From a candidate division WOR-3 bacterium (GTDB lineage Bacteria > Hydrothermota > Hydrothermia > Hydrothermales > JAJRUZ01): DNA of 60,652 nucleotides. Position numbers and translations under genes: made by a program. The notes below the pieces were generated by a model. It searched no databases and was not told where the DNA came from. It saw only the letters and a program-made list of their open reading frames with translations. How positions within the stretch are numbered: the stretch's first letter is position 1; each line of letters begins with the position of its first letter. This document shows, piece after piece, positions 17,363 to 25,969 of this stretch. The DNA lies in contig JBDRZL010000011.1 of the NCBI GenBank assembly GCA_039803925.1, positions 1-60,652 on the forward strand, in the 5' to 3' direction.

Positions 17363-17437
17363 TGGGCGGGCGAGGATTTGAACCTCGGACCTCCTGTATG
17401 TGAGACAGGCGTTCTAACCAAGCTGAACTACCCGCCC
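17363..17437 (-). tRNA. tRNA-Val (anticodon CAC)
   Basis: The minus strand folds as a full cloverleaf: acceptor GGGCGGG/CCCGCCC, anticodon stem CCTGT/ACAGG with loop CTCACAT (CAC, reads GTG), and T-arm CGAGG-TTCAAAT-CCTCG. Discriminator A. The CCA end is not encoded. Confidence 0.96.
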
Positions 17438-17457
17438 TTAAAAAAATTATAAGATAT

Positions 17458-18720
17458 TCACTTCTGCTGAGTCATTGCTTCAAGAAATTCTTCATTTGTT
17501 CTATATAACCTCATCTTCTGAATAAGAAACTCCATAGACTCAACATTACTCATTTCTGCAATTAACTTTCTTAAAATCCATACTTTGTTTAAAACAGAAT
17601 TTGGAAGTAAAAGTTCTTCCCTTCTTGTCCCGGATTTCTTTAAATCAATAGCAGGGAAAATTCTCCTTTCAGCAAGTTTTCTATCAAGGATTATTTCCAT
17701 ATTACCTGTCCCTTTGAATTCTTCGTATATAACATCATCCATTCTTGAACCTGTCTCTATCAAACAGGAAGCTATTATTGTTAAAGAACCTCCTTCTTCA
17801 ATATTTCTTGCTGCACCGAAAAATTTTCTTGGTTCTATTAAAGCAGTTGCATCAAGACCACCTGAAAGAGTTCTTCCTGAATGTGCTGCTAAAACATTAT
17901 GAGCTCTTGTTAGCCTTGTTAAAGAGTCAAGCAGTATAACTACATCCTTTTTTAACTCAACCATTCTTTTTGCCCTTTCAAGAACTATTCTTGCTACCTG
18001 TGCATGTCTATCTGCCGGTTCATCAAAAGTTGAGGAAATTACTTCTGCATCAACTTTTCTTTTCCAGTCAGTTACCTCTTCAGGTCTTTCATCAATTAAA
18101 AGGACAATTACATAGGTATCAGGGTGATTCTTCCTTATACTCTGGGCTATTTTCTGTAACATCACTGTTTTACCTGCTCTTGGGGGTGATACTATAAGTC
18201 CTCTTTGTCCATGACCTATAGGAACAAAAAGATCTATAATCCTTCTTGTTAAATCTTCTTCCTCCTCAATTTCCAGTTTAATTCTTCTTGTTGGAAAATA
18301 AGGAATAAGTTCATCAAATTCTGGTCTTGACTTTAACTCCTGGGGCGGTAAACCGTTTATAAGTTCAATTTTAACCATGGCAGGAAATTTAACAGTTCCA
18401 TCAACTGGAACCTTTATATAACCTGATACAAGGTCTCCTGTTTTTAAACCAAATCTTTTAATCTGTGACTGAGATATATAAACATCCTCTGTCCCTTGTA
18501 AATAACTGTTTTTTGGTGATCTTAAAAATCCGTAACCCTCAGGATGAATTTCAATAACACCTTCCCTAAATTCAGCTCCTTCCCTTCTTGCTGTTTCCTG
18601 AGCGATTGCAAAAATAAGTTCTTCTTTTTTTATTGATTGACTTACCTTTATACCCAGTTCCTTTGCAAGATATATAAGTTCGTTTGTTTTTTTCTGTTTT
18701 AGTTCTACTATATCTATCAT
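17458..18720 (-). CDS. rho: Transcription termination factor Rho
   Basis: 420 residues: an N-terminal helix bundle, a cold-shock-like RNA-binding domain (GVIEIHPEGYGFLR, residues 55-67), then the RecA-type ATPase with Walker A GLIVSPPRAGKT (K184), the Q-loop stretch HSGRTLSGGLDA and the R-loop. Rho ends transcripts that lack intrinsic terminators, and clear intrinsic terminators are scarce in this window. The gene has no Shine-Dalgarno site; a T-arm-like hairpin stands 22 bases upstream of the ATG. Confidence 0.97.
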   Translation of the reverse strand: MIDIVELKQKKTNELIYLAKELGIKVSQSIKKEELIFAIAQETARREGAEFREGVIEIHPEGYGFLRSPKNSYLQGTEDVYISQSQIKRFGLKTGDLVSGYIKVPVDGTVKFPAMVKIELINGLPPQELKSRPEFDELIPYFPTRRIKLEIEEEEDLTRRIIDLFVPIGHGQRGLIVSPPRAGKTVMLQKIAQSIRKNHPDTYVIVLLIDERPEEVTDWKRKVDAEVISSTFDEPADRHAQVARIVLERAKRMVELKKDVVILLDSLTRLTRAHNVLAAHSGRTLSGGLDATALIEPRKFFGAARNIEEGGSLTIIASCLIETGSRMDDVIYEEFKGTGNMEIILDRKLAERRIFPAIDLKKSGTRREELLLPNSVLNKVWILRKLIAEMSNVESMEFLIQKMRLYRTNEEFLEAMTQQK

Positions 18721-18742
18721 TTTTGAAAAAGAAAATTATAAT

Positions 18743-18753
18743 GGGATTGAACC
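18743..18753 (-). promoter_or_regulatory. T-arm-like leader hairpin upstream of rho (6-base loop variant)
   Basis: Minus strand GG-TTCAAT-CCC. The loop is one base shorter than the other copies. A -10-like TATAAA at 18768-18763 would start the message around 18756, almost at the hairpin. No ribosome site in the leader. Confidence 0.5.
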
Positions 18754-18763
18754 TATAAAAATT

Positions 18764-19432
18764 TTATAACATTTTAGTTCCATTTATAAAAAGTTCAAAC
18801 TTCTGTCCAAGATTTTTAGCTGCCATTGAAGCAATTATCATTCTCTGTAAAAAAATTTCAAAATATTCAAGAACAGGAGAAATTCTTGTATTTATCTCAA
18901 TATCAAATCTTATTATTTTTCTATCAGGAAAAACAATTACCTTAGAACTTTTTGCTGAATAGTTAACCCTATCATGAATATCAGTTTTTATATCAGAATT
19001 TTTCTTTCTAACCCTTTCCCTGTGAACATCAGATTTATCAGCAATAATAAGTGCTGAAGTTATATCCTTTGCAGGTATACCGTCTTCTTCATGATGATTC
19101 CCTATTGCTTGAGCTATTTCAATTACCTCCTCAAGGGACATATCCATTTCACTAAGAATTTGATGAGCTATTAAGGCACCAAATTGTGCATGATGGTCCC
19201 TGTGTATAACATTCCCAATATCATGCAAAAAGCCCGCTATTTCTGCAAGTTCAGCCCTTCTTTCAGGATAGGAAAGTTCCCTTAAAATTCTTCCTGCTGT
19301 TTTACCAACATACTTTGCATGTCTCAATCCATGTTCTGTATAACCCAGTTTTTCAAGATATCTATCAGCCTCTTCTATGTATTTTATAACTTTTTCGTTT
19401 TTTAAGAGCTCCTTTAATGTTATTCTTTTCAT
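18764..19432 (-). CDS. HD-domain phosphohydrolase
   Basis: 222 residues with an HD metal site: H in EHGLRHAKYV, the HD pair in GFLHDIGNVIHRDHH, and the downstream IGNHHEEDG and ADKSDVHRERVR segments that complete a two-metal HD phosphohydrolase. The substrate is unknown (nucleotide or phosphodiester). It overlaps alaS by 4 bases (ATGA), so translation is coupled to that gene. The C-terminal third (from about 165) is a small alpha/beta domain I do not recognise. Confidence 0.82.
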   Translation of the reverse strand: MKRITLKELLKNEKVIKYIEEADRYLEKLGYTEHGLRHAKYVGKTAGRILRELSYPERRAELAEIAGFLHDIGNVIHRDHHAQFGALIAHQILSEMDMSLEEVIEIAQAIGNHHEEDGIPAKDITSALIIADKSDVHRERVRKKNSDIKTDIHDRVNYSAKSSKVIVFPDRKIIRFDIEINTRISPVLEYFEIFLQRMIIASMAAKNLGQKFELFINGTKML

Positions 19433-21969
19433 ATCATCTCTTCTATCAAAATAAGACCTTCCTTTATCTTTAATTTATCCTTACCACCTCCCTCAGCCTT
19501 TTCCTTATTTCCACCACCGCCCCCTTTTATAATTTCACCAAATTTTTTTACAAAAATTCTTGCATCAAGACCAGAATTTTTGCCTGTTCTTGAAAAGAAA
19601 AATACCTTTTCACCTGAGGAAACAAGAAAAATAAGTGAAAGGTCCTTATTTTTTTCCATTAATATATCAGAAATTTTTCTTATAACATCAGGTTCAAGGT
19701 CTTCAAAGTGTTCTATTACATATTTTTTTCCATTTTTTTCTCTTATATTGATTTTATCAAATATAGATAAGGATATTTTATTTATTAATTTTTCCCTTTC
19801 CCTTTCTTTTTCCCTTATTTCCTCTCTTAATTTTTCAATTCTCCTTAAAAGGTTTTCCTCATCTGCTAAAAGAATTTCAGAAATTTTATTTATAAGCTCT
19901 TCTTTTTTTCTTATATATTCAAGGGCTTTAAAACCTGTTAAAGCTTCAATTCTTCTTATTCCTGCACTTATCGCCTCCTCCTTTATTATTTTAAAAATTC
20001 CTATATCACCTGTTTTTTTCACATGAGTTCCACCACAAAGTTCTTTTGAATAGTCTTCAATTTCAACTATTCTCACAATATCTCCATACTTTTCTTTAAA
20101 AAGAGCAATTGCTTCTTTTACTGCTTCCTCGAATTTTCTGTATTCCCATTTAATAGGCCTATTTTCCATAATAATGTTATTCACTCTATCTTCAATTTCT
20201 TTTAAAAGAAGAGGATCAAGAGCCTTTGGAAAGGAAAAATCAAACCTTAATCTATCATCCTCAACCAAAGAGCCTTCCTGTTTTACAAAATCTCCAAGGA
20301 TTCTTTTTAATGTTGAGTGGAGAATATGAGTTGCTGTATGAGCTCTCTGCGCTCCTTTTCTTTTTTTAATATCCACTTCTGCTATTACTTTTCTATCTTT
20401 TATATTACCTTTTAAAATACCTATGTGGACAATTTCTTCCTTTAAATATTGAGTATCTAAAACAGTTATTTCAAAATCCTTACCCTTAATTTTTCCCTTA
20501 TCACCAACTTGACCACCTGCTTCAGCATAGAAGGGTGTTTTTTCAAGAACAATATATATTTTATCATTTAAAAAACCATACTTTAATATTTCAGTCTCTG
20601 TCATTAATTCATGATATCCTGTAAATTCTGATTTGCCCTCCTTTAAAACTTTATAATCTATCCTGATTTCCTTAAATTTTTCCTTTTCTTTTGCCCTTTC
20701 TCTTGCCTTTTCCAGCTCTTCTTTAAAGCTATCTAAATCCAGTTTTAATTTCCTTTCCTTTGCTACTTCTTCTATAAAATCTATTGGTATTCCATAAGTA
20801 TCGTAAAGTTTAAAAAGCACATCACCCTTTAATACTTTATCCTCCTTAAAGGCTTTTTCAATTTCTTTTTCTAAATAAACAATATTCTTAAAAATTGTAT
20901 TTAAAAATCTTTCTTCCTCAGATTTTATTATTATACTTATTTCTTCTCTTTTTTCTTTTAATTCCTTATATCTTTCACCATAAACTTCTGTAAAGTAAGG
21001 GACAAGTTCATACATGAAACTTTCCCTTATTCCACTTTTATAAGCAAATCTCAAAGCTCTTCTTAAAATTCTTCTTAAAACATAACCTCTTCCCTCATTT
21101 GAAGGATAGGCTCCATCTGCAATAGCAAAAGTTAAAGCCCTTGTATGGTCTAAGATAACTCTGAATAGTGTTTTTGAATCTTCATATTTTCTATTTAATA
21201 TCTTTTCAAGTTTTTTATTTGCTTTTTCAAAAAGTTCAGTCTTATAGGATGATTCCTTTTCCTCAAGTATCATAAGAACTCTTTCAAGTCCCATTCCTGT
21301 ATCAACTCCTCTATTTTTTAAAGGTAACATTTCTCCATTTTCCTGCATATCAAACTGGGGAAAAACGATATTCCATATCTCAAGATATCTATCACAATCA
21401 CAGCCGGGTTTACAATCACTTTTTCCACAACCGTAATTTTCTCCAAGGTCATAATAAATTTCAGTAGATGGTCCACAGGCACCTGTTTTTCCAGCAGGAC
21501 CCCAAAAGTTTGTTTCCTTCCCCATTTTTAAAATTCTTTCTTCTTCAATTCCTAAGGATTTCCAGATTTTAAAACTTTCTTCATCTTCAATATAAACGCT
21601 AAAATACATTCTTTTTTTATCTAAATTAAGGACTTTTGTTACAAATTCATAAGCCCATTCTATTGCTTCCTTTTTAAAATAATCTCCAAAGGAAAAATTA
21701 CCGAGCATTTCAAAAAAAGTATGGTGCCTTATTGTTAAACCCACATTTTCAAGATCTGTTGCCCTCAAACACTTCTGACAGGATGTTGCTCTTTTGAAAG
21801 GCAAGGGAACTTCTCCTGAATAGAAAGGTTTGAACTGAACCATTCCTGCAGTTGTAAATAAAAGGGTAGGGTCCTTTTCAGGTATAAGAGAAGAAGATGG
21901 AACTATTTTATGTCCTCTTTCTTCAAAAAATTTTAAAAAGGAAACCCTTAATTTTTCTGCTGTCCACAT
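19429..21969 (-). CDS. alaS: Alanyl-tRNA synthetase
   Basis: 846 residues, near the usual 850-880. The class II core starts at residue 1 with RVSFLKFFEERGHKIVPSSS and FTTAGMVQFKPFY; GRGYVLRRILRRA is in the anticodon-binding region; the editing domain has the zinc motif with THIL (AHTATHILHSTL) and LCGGTHVKKTG. The C-terminal domain is present and ends in GGGGGNKEKAEGGG. The gene charges the tRNA-Ala encoded elsewhere in this window. The leader lacks a Shine-Dalgarno site and carries a T-arm-like hairpin. Confidence 0.97.
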   Translation of the reverse strand: MWTAEKLRVSFLKFFEERGHKIVPSSSLIPEKDPTLLFTTAGMVQFKPFYSGEVPLPFKRATSCQKCLRATDLENVGLTIRHHTFFEMLGNFSFGDYFKKEAIEWAYEFVTKVLNLDKKRMYFSVYIEDEESFKIWKSLGIEEERILKMGKETNFWGPAGKTGACGPSTEIYYDLGENYGCGKSDCKPGCDCDRYLEIWNIVFPQFDMQENGEMLPLKNRGVDTGMGLERVLMILEEKESSYKTELFEKANKKLEKILNRKYEDSKTLFRVILDHTRALTFAIADGAYPSNEGRGYVLRRILRRALRFAYKSGIRESFMYELVPYFTEVYGERYKELKEKREEISIIIKSEEERFLNTIFKNIVYLEKEIEKAFKEDKVLKGDVLFKLYDTYGIPIDFIEEVAKERKLKLDLDSFKEELEKARERAKEKEKFKEIRIDYKVLKEGKSEFTGYHELMTETEILKYGFLNDKIYIVLEKTPFYAEAGGQVGDKGKIKGKDFEITVLDTQYLKEEIVHIGILKGNIKDRKVIAEVDIKKRKGAQRAHTATHILHSTLKRILGDFVKQEGSLVEDDRLRFDFSFPKALDPLLLKEIEDRVNNIIMENRPIKWEYRKFEEAVKEAIALFKEKYGDIVRIVEIEDYSKELCGGTHVKKTGDIGIFKIIKEEAISAGIRRIEALTGFKALEYIRKKEELINKISEILLADEENLLRRIEKLREEIREKEREREKLINKISLSIFDKINIREKNGKKYVIEHFEDLEPDVIRKISDILMEKNKDLSLIFLVSSGEKVFFFSRTGKNSGLDARIFVKKFGEIIKGGGGGNKEKAEGGGKDKLKIKEGLILIEEMI

Positions 21970-22001
21970 AGAAAAAAAGATTAAATTGAAGAAGATTTTT
22001 T

Positions 22002-22014
22002 GGGAATGGAACCC
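22002..22014 (-). promoter_or_regulatory. T-arm-like leader hairpin upstream of alaS
   Basis: Minus strand GGG-TTCCATT-CCC: 3-bp stem, 7-base loop that differs from the others at two places. It lies 32 bases before the ATG and 26 bases downstream of tRNA-Gly. No ribosome site in the leader. Confidence 0.5.
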
Positions 22015-22039
22015 TTAATCTTTACTATTCTTTTATAAG

Positions 22040-22111
22040 AGCGGGAGACGGGATTTGAACCCGCGACCCCTACCTTGGCAAGGTAGCGCTCTTCCGCTGA
22101 GCTACTCCCGC
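22040..22111 (-). tRNA. tRNA-Gly (anticodon GCC)
   Basis: Minus-strand cloverleaf: acceptor GCGGGAG paired with CTCCCGC, anticodon stem CTACC/GGTAG with loop TTGCCAA, T-arm with loop TTCAAAT. Discriminator U as usual for glycine. CCA is not encoded. Confidence 0.96.
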
Positions 22112-22153
22112 AGATTTTAAATTATAATTTTATTTTTCAAAATTTTCAAATTT

Positions 22154-23695
22154 TTATAACCCAAAAATCTCTTTTTCAGGTGGATGAATAACATCAAAGT
22201 AATATAAAAGTTCGTATGTCTCTCCTGGTTTTAATTTAAATTCAAAATAATATTTTCCTTCGGGTTTATCCTCTTTAAAGGGTTTTTTTGAAAATTCTAT
22301 GTTATTTATCACAATATCAGGATCAGAGGAAACAGGAACCTCTGCTATTAAAATTCCCTTTATTTCTGTTTTTCTTTCATTTTTTATTTTTACACTATAT
22401 CCAAATTCCCTTTTTATTTTTTTATCAAATAAACCAGTTTTATTTATTTCTGACTTTATTAAATCGTAATATACCTTTACATAAGGGTCTTCACCAAAAT
22501 AAAAGGAAAGAGTATCACCGGGATATATATAACCTATATCTTTTTTACCTATAAATTCTTCCTCTAAAAAAATATTTCCTGTTCCCTTTGGTAAAATTTC
22601 TTTTGAAGCTAAAACTCCCTTTGCCATTAAAAATCCAAACTTATAACTTCTCGGTATAACTTTATAGGAAAAATCTGAATTAATCTCAAATTTTTTCATA
22701 AATAACATAACTCCCTTTATATCAGAAGGTATGGTAGTTTTAAAAGGAAACCTGTATTCAAAGGATGTATATAATTCTTTTTCTTCAACAGGTAATTCTA
22801 TTTCTAAATTTTCTTCCATCAAAGCAGTTTCCTCCACACCAGGTTGGATTCTAAGTTCCTTAAAAGTAGGTTTTCTTCTTGTAAATCTTTCTCCTATTAT
22901 CCATCTTGAAATTACAGGTTCAATATATTTACGAGGAGAAAGTGTTGAAAGATTTACATAAACATTTTCAAAATCTTTTCCTGTATACTGGAAAATTCTT
23001 GAGTAAAGGTTCATTTCAACTTTTTTTTCTTCAGGTAAACCATTTATTTTATAAATTAATCTGTATCCACATTTTGAGGGTAAAAAGTATTCTAAATTTA
23101 AAAGGGATTTTCCTTCTATTTTTGAATTTAAATTGACTTTTAAAAAGAGGTCCTCAATACCAATAGGATGATATATAGATAACTTTTTCTGTATCTCCTC
23201 TTTTTTAAAATTTAGGTCCTTTATTTTTTTGTTTATCTTATTTATTTCATTTTTTATTTCTGTTCCTTTATTTATTATTACATTAAGTGCATTTATAACA
23301 TTACTTGTAATAAATTCCTTTTCTAAAAATTCCTTTGATTCCTTTTCTGAATAGGAAGTTTTGAAGCTTTCAATAAATTCGCTTGCCTTTTTTAAATTTT
23401 CAATTTTAAAAGAAAGTTTTTCTATTGTATCATTTATTAAATCAAAGGAATCCTGTAAAACTTTTAAAAAATCTCCGTATTTATTGAAAACTTTCTTTTC
23501 AAATCGGGTACTTATAAGTTCACCATCCTCAAATTCAATTTTTAGGGATAGTGTATCAACAATTGGTAAAAGTTTCAGATTCACTGTATTGAAACCCTTT
23601 TTCAAATTGACTTCCCTTTTTTCAGTTATAAGTGCACCTTCAGGATAGAAGTTGACTTCAGAAAAATAAGAAATTAATAAAAATAAAAAAATCAT
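22154..23695 (-). CDS. DUF4139 (MuiA-like) secreted protein
   Basis: 513 residues with a short signal segment, then the DUF4140 N-terminal pattern (VNFYPEGALITEKREVNL, then NTVNLKLLPIVDTLSLKIE), a long coiled coil at about residues 85-185, and a C-terminal beta-rich DUF4139 part ending with PGETYELLYYFDVIHPPEK. The family was named for mucoidy inhibition in Salmonella; its molecular function is unknown. The start lies only 22 bases from the divergent Nudix gene, with overlapping -10 boxes. Confidence 0.78.
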   Translation of the reverse strand: MIFLFLLISYFSEVNFYPEGALITEKREVNLKKGFNTVNLKLLPIVDTLSLKIEFEDGELISTRFEKKVFNKYGDFLKVLQDSFDLINDTIEKLSFKIENLKKASEFIESFKTSYSEKESKEFLEKEFITSNVINALNVIINKGTEIKNEINKINKKIKDLNFKKEEIQKKLSIYHPIGIEDLFLKVNLNSKIEGKSLLNLEYFLPSKCGYRLIYKINGLPEEKKVEMNLYSRIFQYTGKDFENVYVNLSTLSPRKYIEPVISRWIIGERFTRRKPTFKELRIQPGVEETALMEENLEIELPVEEKELYTSFEYRFPFKTTIPSDIKGVMLFMKKFEINSDFSYKVIPRSYKFGFLMAKGVLASKEILPKGTGNIFLEEEFIGKKDIGYIYPGDTLSFYFGEDPYVKVYYDLIKSEINKTGLFDKKIKREFGYSVKIKNERKTEIKGILIAEVPVSSDPDIVINNIEFSKKPFKEDKPEGKYYFEFKLKPGETYELLYYFDVIHPPEKEIFGL

Positions 23696-23704
23696 GATTT
23701 TTTT

Positions 23705-23712
23705 ATTATAAT
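23705..23712. promoter_or_regulatory. Interlocked divergent -10 boxes (DUF4139 protein / Nudix)
   Basis: The octamer ATTATAAT contains TATAAT on the plus strand (23707-23712) and TATAAT on the minus strand (23710-23705). The plus start codon is 5 bases away (23718) and the minus one 9 bases away (23695), so both messages should be leaderless or nearly so. Confidence 0.6.
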
Positions 23713-23717
23713 TTAAA

Positions 23718-24206
23718 ATGGATATAATTTCAAAAATTTTATTTAAAATATTTAGGTTTTTTCTCCCCTCTTTAAAAACACCCTTTTTGACTGTGGATGG
23801 TATTGTTGAAATTTATGATGAAAATAATAATTTAAAAGGAATAGTTTTAATTGAAAGAAAAAATCCACCCTTTGGTTTCGCCTTACCAGGAGGTTTTGTT
23901 GAATATGGTGAATCACCTGAAAAAGCTATCTTAAGGGAAATTGAAGAGGAAATAGGTGTTAAAGCTGAAATCATAAGACTTTTTGGTGTATACGGTGAGC
24001 CAGATAGAGACCCGAGGTTTCACACTGTAACCTGTGTTTATATTTTAAAAACAAAGGAAAAACCAAAAGCCTCCTCTGATGCTAAGAGAGCATATATTTT
24101 TGATTTTAATAATATACCTTTTGATAAGATTGTATTTGATCACGGGAAAATTATAAGGGATTATTTAAAATTTAAGGGCACTCTGGTGGATAAAAATTCC
24201 CTTTGA
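23718..24206 (+). CDS. Nudix hydrolase
   Basis: 162 residues with a full Nudix box (GGFVEYGESPEKAILREIEEEIGV, residues about 77-100: G-x5-E-x7-REUxEExGU), so it should hydrolyse a nucleoside diphosphate derivative; ADP-ribose or 8-oxo-dGTP types fit the size, and VDGIVEIYDE upstream resembles ADP-ribose pyrophosphatases. It has no ribosome site and begins directly after a TATAAT box. Its 3' end overlaps the convergent Crp-like gene by 42 bases. Confidence 0.9.
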   Translation: MDIISKILFKIFRFFLPSLKTPFLTVDGIVEIYDENNNLKGIVLIERKNPPFGFALPGGFVEYGESPEKAILREIEEEIGVKAEIIRLFGVYGEPDRDPRFHTVTCVYILKTKEKPKASSDAKRAYIFDFNNIPFDKIVFDHGKIIRDYLKFKGTLVDKNSL

Positions 24207-24833
24207 AGATAATTTAATAACATTTATTCTTTTAAGTTCATTTATTATCCTTGATACACTTTCTCTTGATGAACCGATAGCTGAAGCAATTTCTTTTATT
24301 TTAAAATTTTCCTTAATAAAAATATATTCTCCTATTTTTTCACCTTCTTTTTCAGCCTTTTCAATAAAATACCTTGCTATTCTACCTGATACATCAAGAA
24401 ATACAAGGGAACTTAATTTTTCATTTGTTTTTTTTATTCTTTCTGCCATTTCTTTTATTATTGAAATGAGTATCTCCGGGTGTTTCATCAAGTTATATAG
24501 AAGATCCTCTCTGTAAAAAATTGTAACATCTGTATCTTTTATAGCAGTAACTCTTGCTGTTCTCTCCTCCTCACCAAAAAAACCAACTTCACCAAAAAAA
24601 TCACCTTCTTTTAAATAAGTTAAAGTAATTTCTTTTCCGTCTTCAGAAAAAAGAGAAACTTTTACCTCACCTGAATTGATTATGTAAATAGAGTCCCCCT
24701 TTTCCCCTTCTTCTATAATAGTTTCTCCCTTCTTATATTTTTTACTTATACCCAGTTTCTCTATTATTTCAATTTCCCTATCAGACAAAAATTTAAATAG
24801 CGGAACATCTTTTAATGAGATTGATTTTTCCAT
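24165..24833 (-). CDS. Crp/Fnr-family transcription regulator
   Basis: 222 residues: a cyclic-nucleotide-binding beta-roll (residues about 15-125, with GDSIYIINSGEVKV and GDFFGEVGFFGEEERTARV), a dimerisation helix, and a winged helix with recognition segment IASAIGSSRESVSRIINELK (about 185-204). The beta-roll lacks a Cys set for an Fe-S cluster, so it is not FNR-like; the RTA of the phosphate-binding cassette suggests it may bind a cyclic nucleotide. A -10 box TATAAT (24847-24842) interlocks with the one serving rpmE on the other strand. Confidence 0.88.
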   Translation of the reverse strand: MEKSISLKDVPLFKFLSDREIEIIEKLGISKKYKKGETIIEEGEKGDSIYIINSGEVKVSLFSEDGKEITLTYLKEGDFFGEVGFFGEEERTARVTAIKDTDVTIFYREDLLYNLMKHPEILISIIKEMAERIKKTNEKLSSLVFLDVSGRIARYFIEKAEKEGEKIGEYIFIKENFKIKEIASAIGSSRESVSRIINELKRINVIKLSSKGIFIHQSALKF

Positions 24834-24849
24834 TTTTTTATATTATAAT
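24821..24849 (+). promoter_or_regulatory. Sigma-70 promoter of rpmE
   Basis: TTGATT (24821-24826), exactly 17 bases, TATAAT (24844-24849). The transcript would start near 24856, about 17 bases before the T-arm-like hairpin. The -35 lies inside the start of the divergent Crp-like gene. Confidence 0.65.
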
Positions 24850-24871
24850 TAAAAAAATAAAATAAATTCAA

Positions 24872-24886
24872 AGGGTTCAAATCCAT
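24872..24886 (+). promoter_or_regulatory. T-arm-like leader hairpin upstream of rpmE
   Basis: GG-TTCAAAT-CC core at 24874-24884, 21 bases before the rpmE ATG. The leader between is only A/T with single G, without a Shine-Dalgarno sequence. Confidence 0.6.
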
Positions 24887-24905
24887 AATTTAAAAAAGAA
24901 AAAAA

Positions 24906-25157
24906 ATGAAACCAAAAATTCATCCCGAGTATGTGGAAGCAGTGATTGAGTGTGCTTGTGGAAACAGAGTTGAGACCCGTTCTACAAAAAAATTTATTAA
25001 AGTTGAAATATGTTCAAATTGTCATCCTTTCTTCACAGGTAAGGAAAAACTTGTTGATACAGAGGGAAGAGTGGAGAAGTTCAGAAGAAAGTATGGAGAA
25101 AAAACTAAAACTGTAGCCTCAAAAGTGAAATCAAGGAGAAAGAAAAAGACCTCTTAA
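24906..25157 (+). CDS. rpmE: Ribosomal protein bL31
   Basis: 83 residues starting [20 protein letters not shown]. The zinc-binding form is evident from CACGN (residues 16-20) and [10 protein letters not shown]. The tail is a Lys/Arg-rich extension of about 20 residues. It is the first gene of a run with ridA and the B12-binding protein. Zinc-type L31 is often replaced by a Cys-free paralogue under zinc limitation; no such paralogue lies here. Confidence 0.97.
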   Translation: MKPKIHPEYVEAVIECACGNRVETRSTKKFIKVEICSNCHPFFTGKEKLVDTEGRVEKFRRKYGEKTKTVASKVKSRRKKKTS

Positions 25158-25169
25158 AAGGAGGTTAAA

Positions 25170-25526
25170 ATGAGTTTGCCAAAGCCCATAGGACCCTATT
25201 CCTTATACAGGGAAGTAGGGAACTTGGTTTTTCTTGCAGGTCAGATTGGTATTGATCCAGAAAAAGGTGAAATGTCAGAAACTATTGAAGGTCAAACCGA
25301 AAGGGTTCTTGAAAACATTAAAAAAATTCTTGAGAGTATAAATTTAAAAATGGAAAATGTTATAAAAACTACAATTTTTCTTAAAGATATTAATGATTTT
25401 CCAAAGGTAAATGAAATCTATTCAAAATATTTTAAAGAACCTTATCCTGCAAGAACTACTGTTGAGGTAAGCTGTCTACCAAAAAATGCAAAAATTGAAA
25501 TTGAAGTTATTGCTTATAGAAAATGA
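25170..25526 (+). CDS. ridA: RidA family enamine/imine deaminase
   Basis: 118 residues with the YjgF/RidA signatures [21 protein letters not shown] and [20 protein letters not shown]; the Arg and Glu of the active site (RTTVEV, IEIE) are conserved. RidA clears reactive enamines made by PLP enzymes. AAGGAGG lies 7 bases before the ATG. It overlaps the downstream gene by 4 bases. Confidence 0.95.
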   Translation: MSLPKPIGPYSLYREVGNLVFLAGQIGIDPEKGEMSETIEGQTERVLENIKKILESINLKMENVIKTTIFLKDINDFPKVNEIYSKYFKEPYPARTTVEVSCLPKNAKIEIEVIAYRK

Positions 25527-25945
25527 AAAAGACAAAAAAGATTAGAGTTTTAATTGCAAAACCAGGACTTGACGGTCACGATAGGGGTGCAAAAGTAGTT
25601 GCAAGAGCCCTAAAAGATGCAGGTATGGAAGTTATATATACAGGTCTTCACAAAACTGCTGAGGAGATTGTGGAAGCAGCTCTTCAGGAAGATGTGGATG
25701 CCATTGGACTTTCCATACTTTCAGGAGCTCATATGACCTATTTTCCAAAAGTTTTAAAATTAATGAAGGAAAAAGGTCTTGATGATGTTTTGCTTTTTGG
25801 TGGTGGGATAATCCCTGAGGAGGATAAGAAGAAATTAAAAGAAATGGGAGTTGGAGAATTATTTGGGCCTGGGACACCTTTAAAGGAGATAATTGAATAT
25901 ATAGAAAGATGGGTAGAGGAGAGAGATAAGAAAAAAGGTGAATAA
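25523..25945 (+). CDS. Methylmalonyl-CoA mutase small (B12-binding) subunit
   Basis: 140 residues forming only the cobalamin-binding Rossmann domain: [18 protein letters not shown] has the D-x-H-x-x-G motif whose His ligates cobalt, and SGAHMTYFP and [10 protein letters not shown] follow. This matches the archaeal-type split mutase, in which the catalytic large subunit is a separate gene; that gene is not in the window. It could also serve another acyl-CoA mutase. ATGA overlap with ridA. The 15 bases after it hold the ribosome site of the nuclease gene. Confidence 0.92.
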   Translation: MKKTKKIRVLIAKPGLDGHDRGAKVVARALKDAGMEVIYTGLHKTAEEIVEAALQEDVDAIGLSILSGAHMTYFPKVLKLMKEKGLDDVLLFGGGIIPEEDKKKLKEMGVGELFGPGTPLKEIIEYIERWVEERDKKKGE

Positions 25946-25969
25946 TAAAATGGGAGGAGGGGAAGAAAG

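Noticed and set aside
24872-24886. T-arm-like sequences as complete tRNA genes or tRNA fragments
   Set aside because: No D-arm, anticodon arm or acceptor stem can be built around any of the dispersed copies; only the T-arm part is present and it always points the same way as the following gene.
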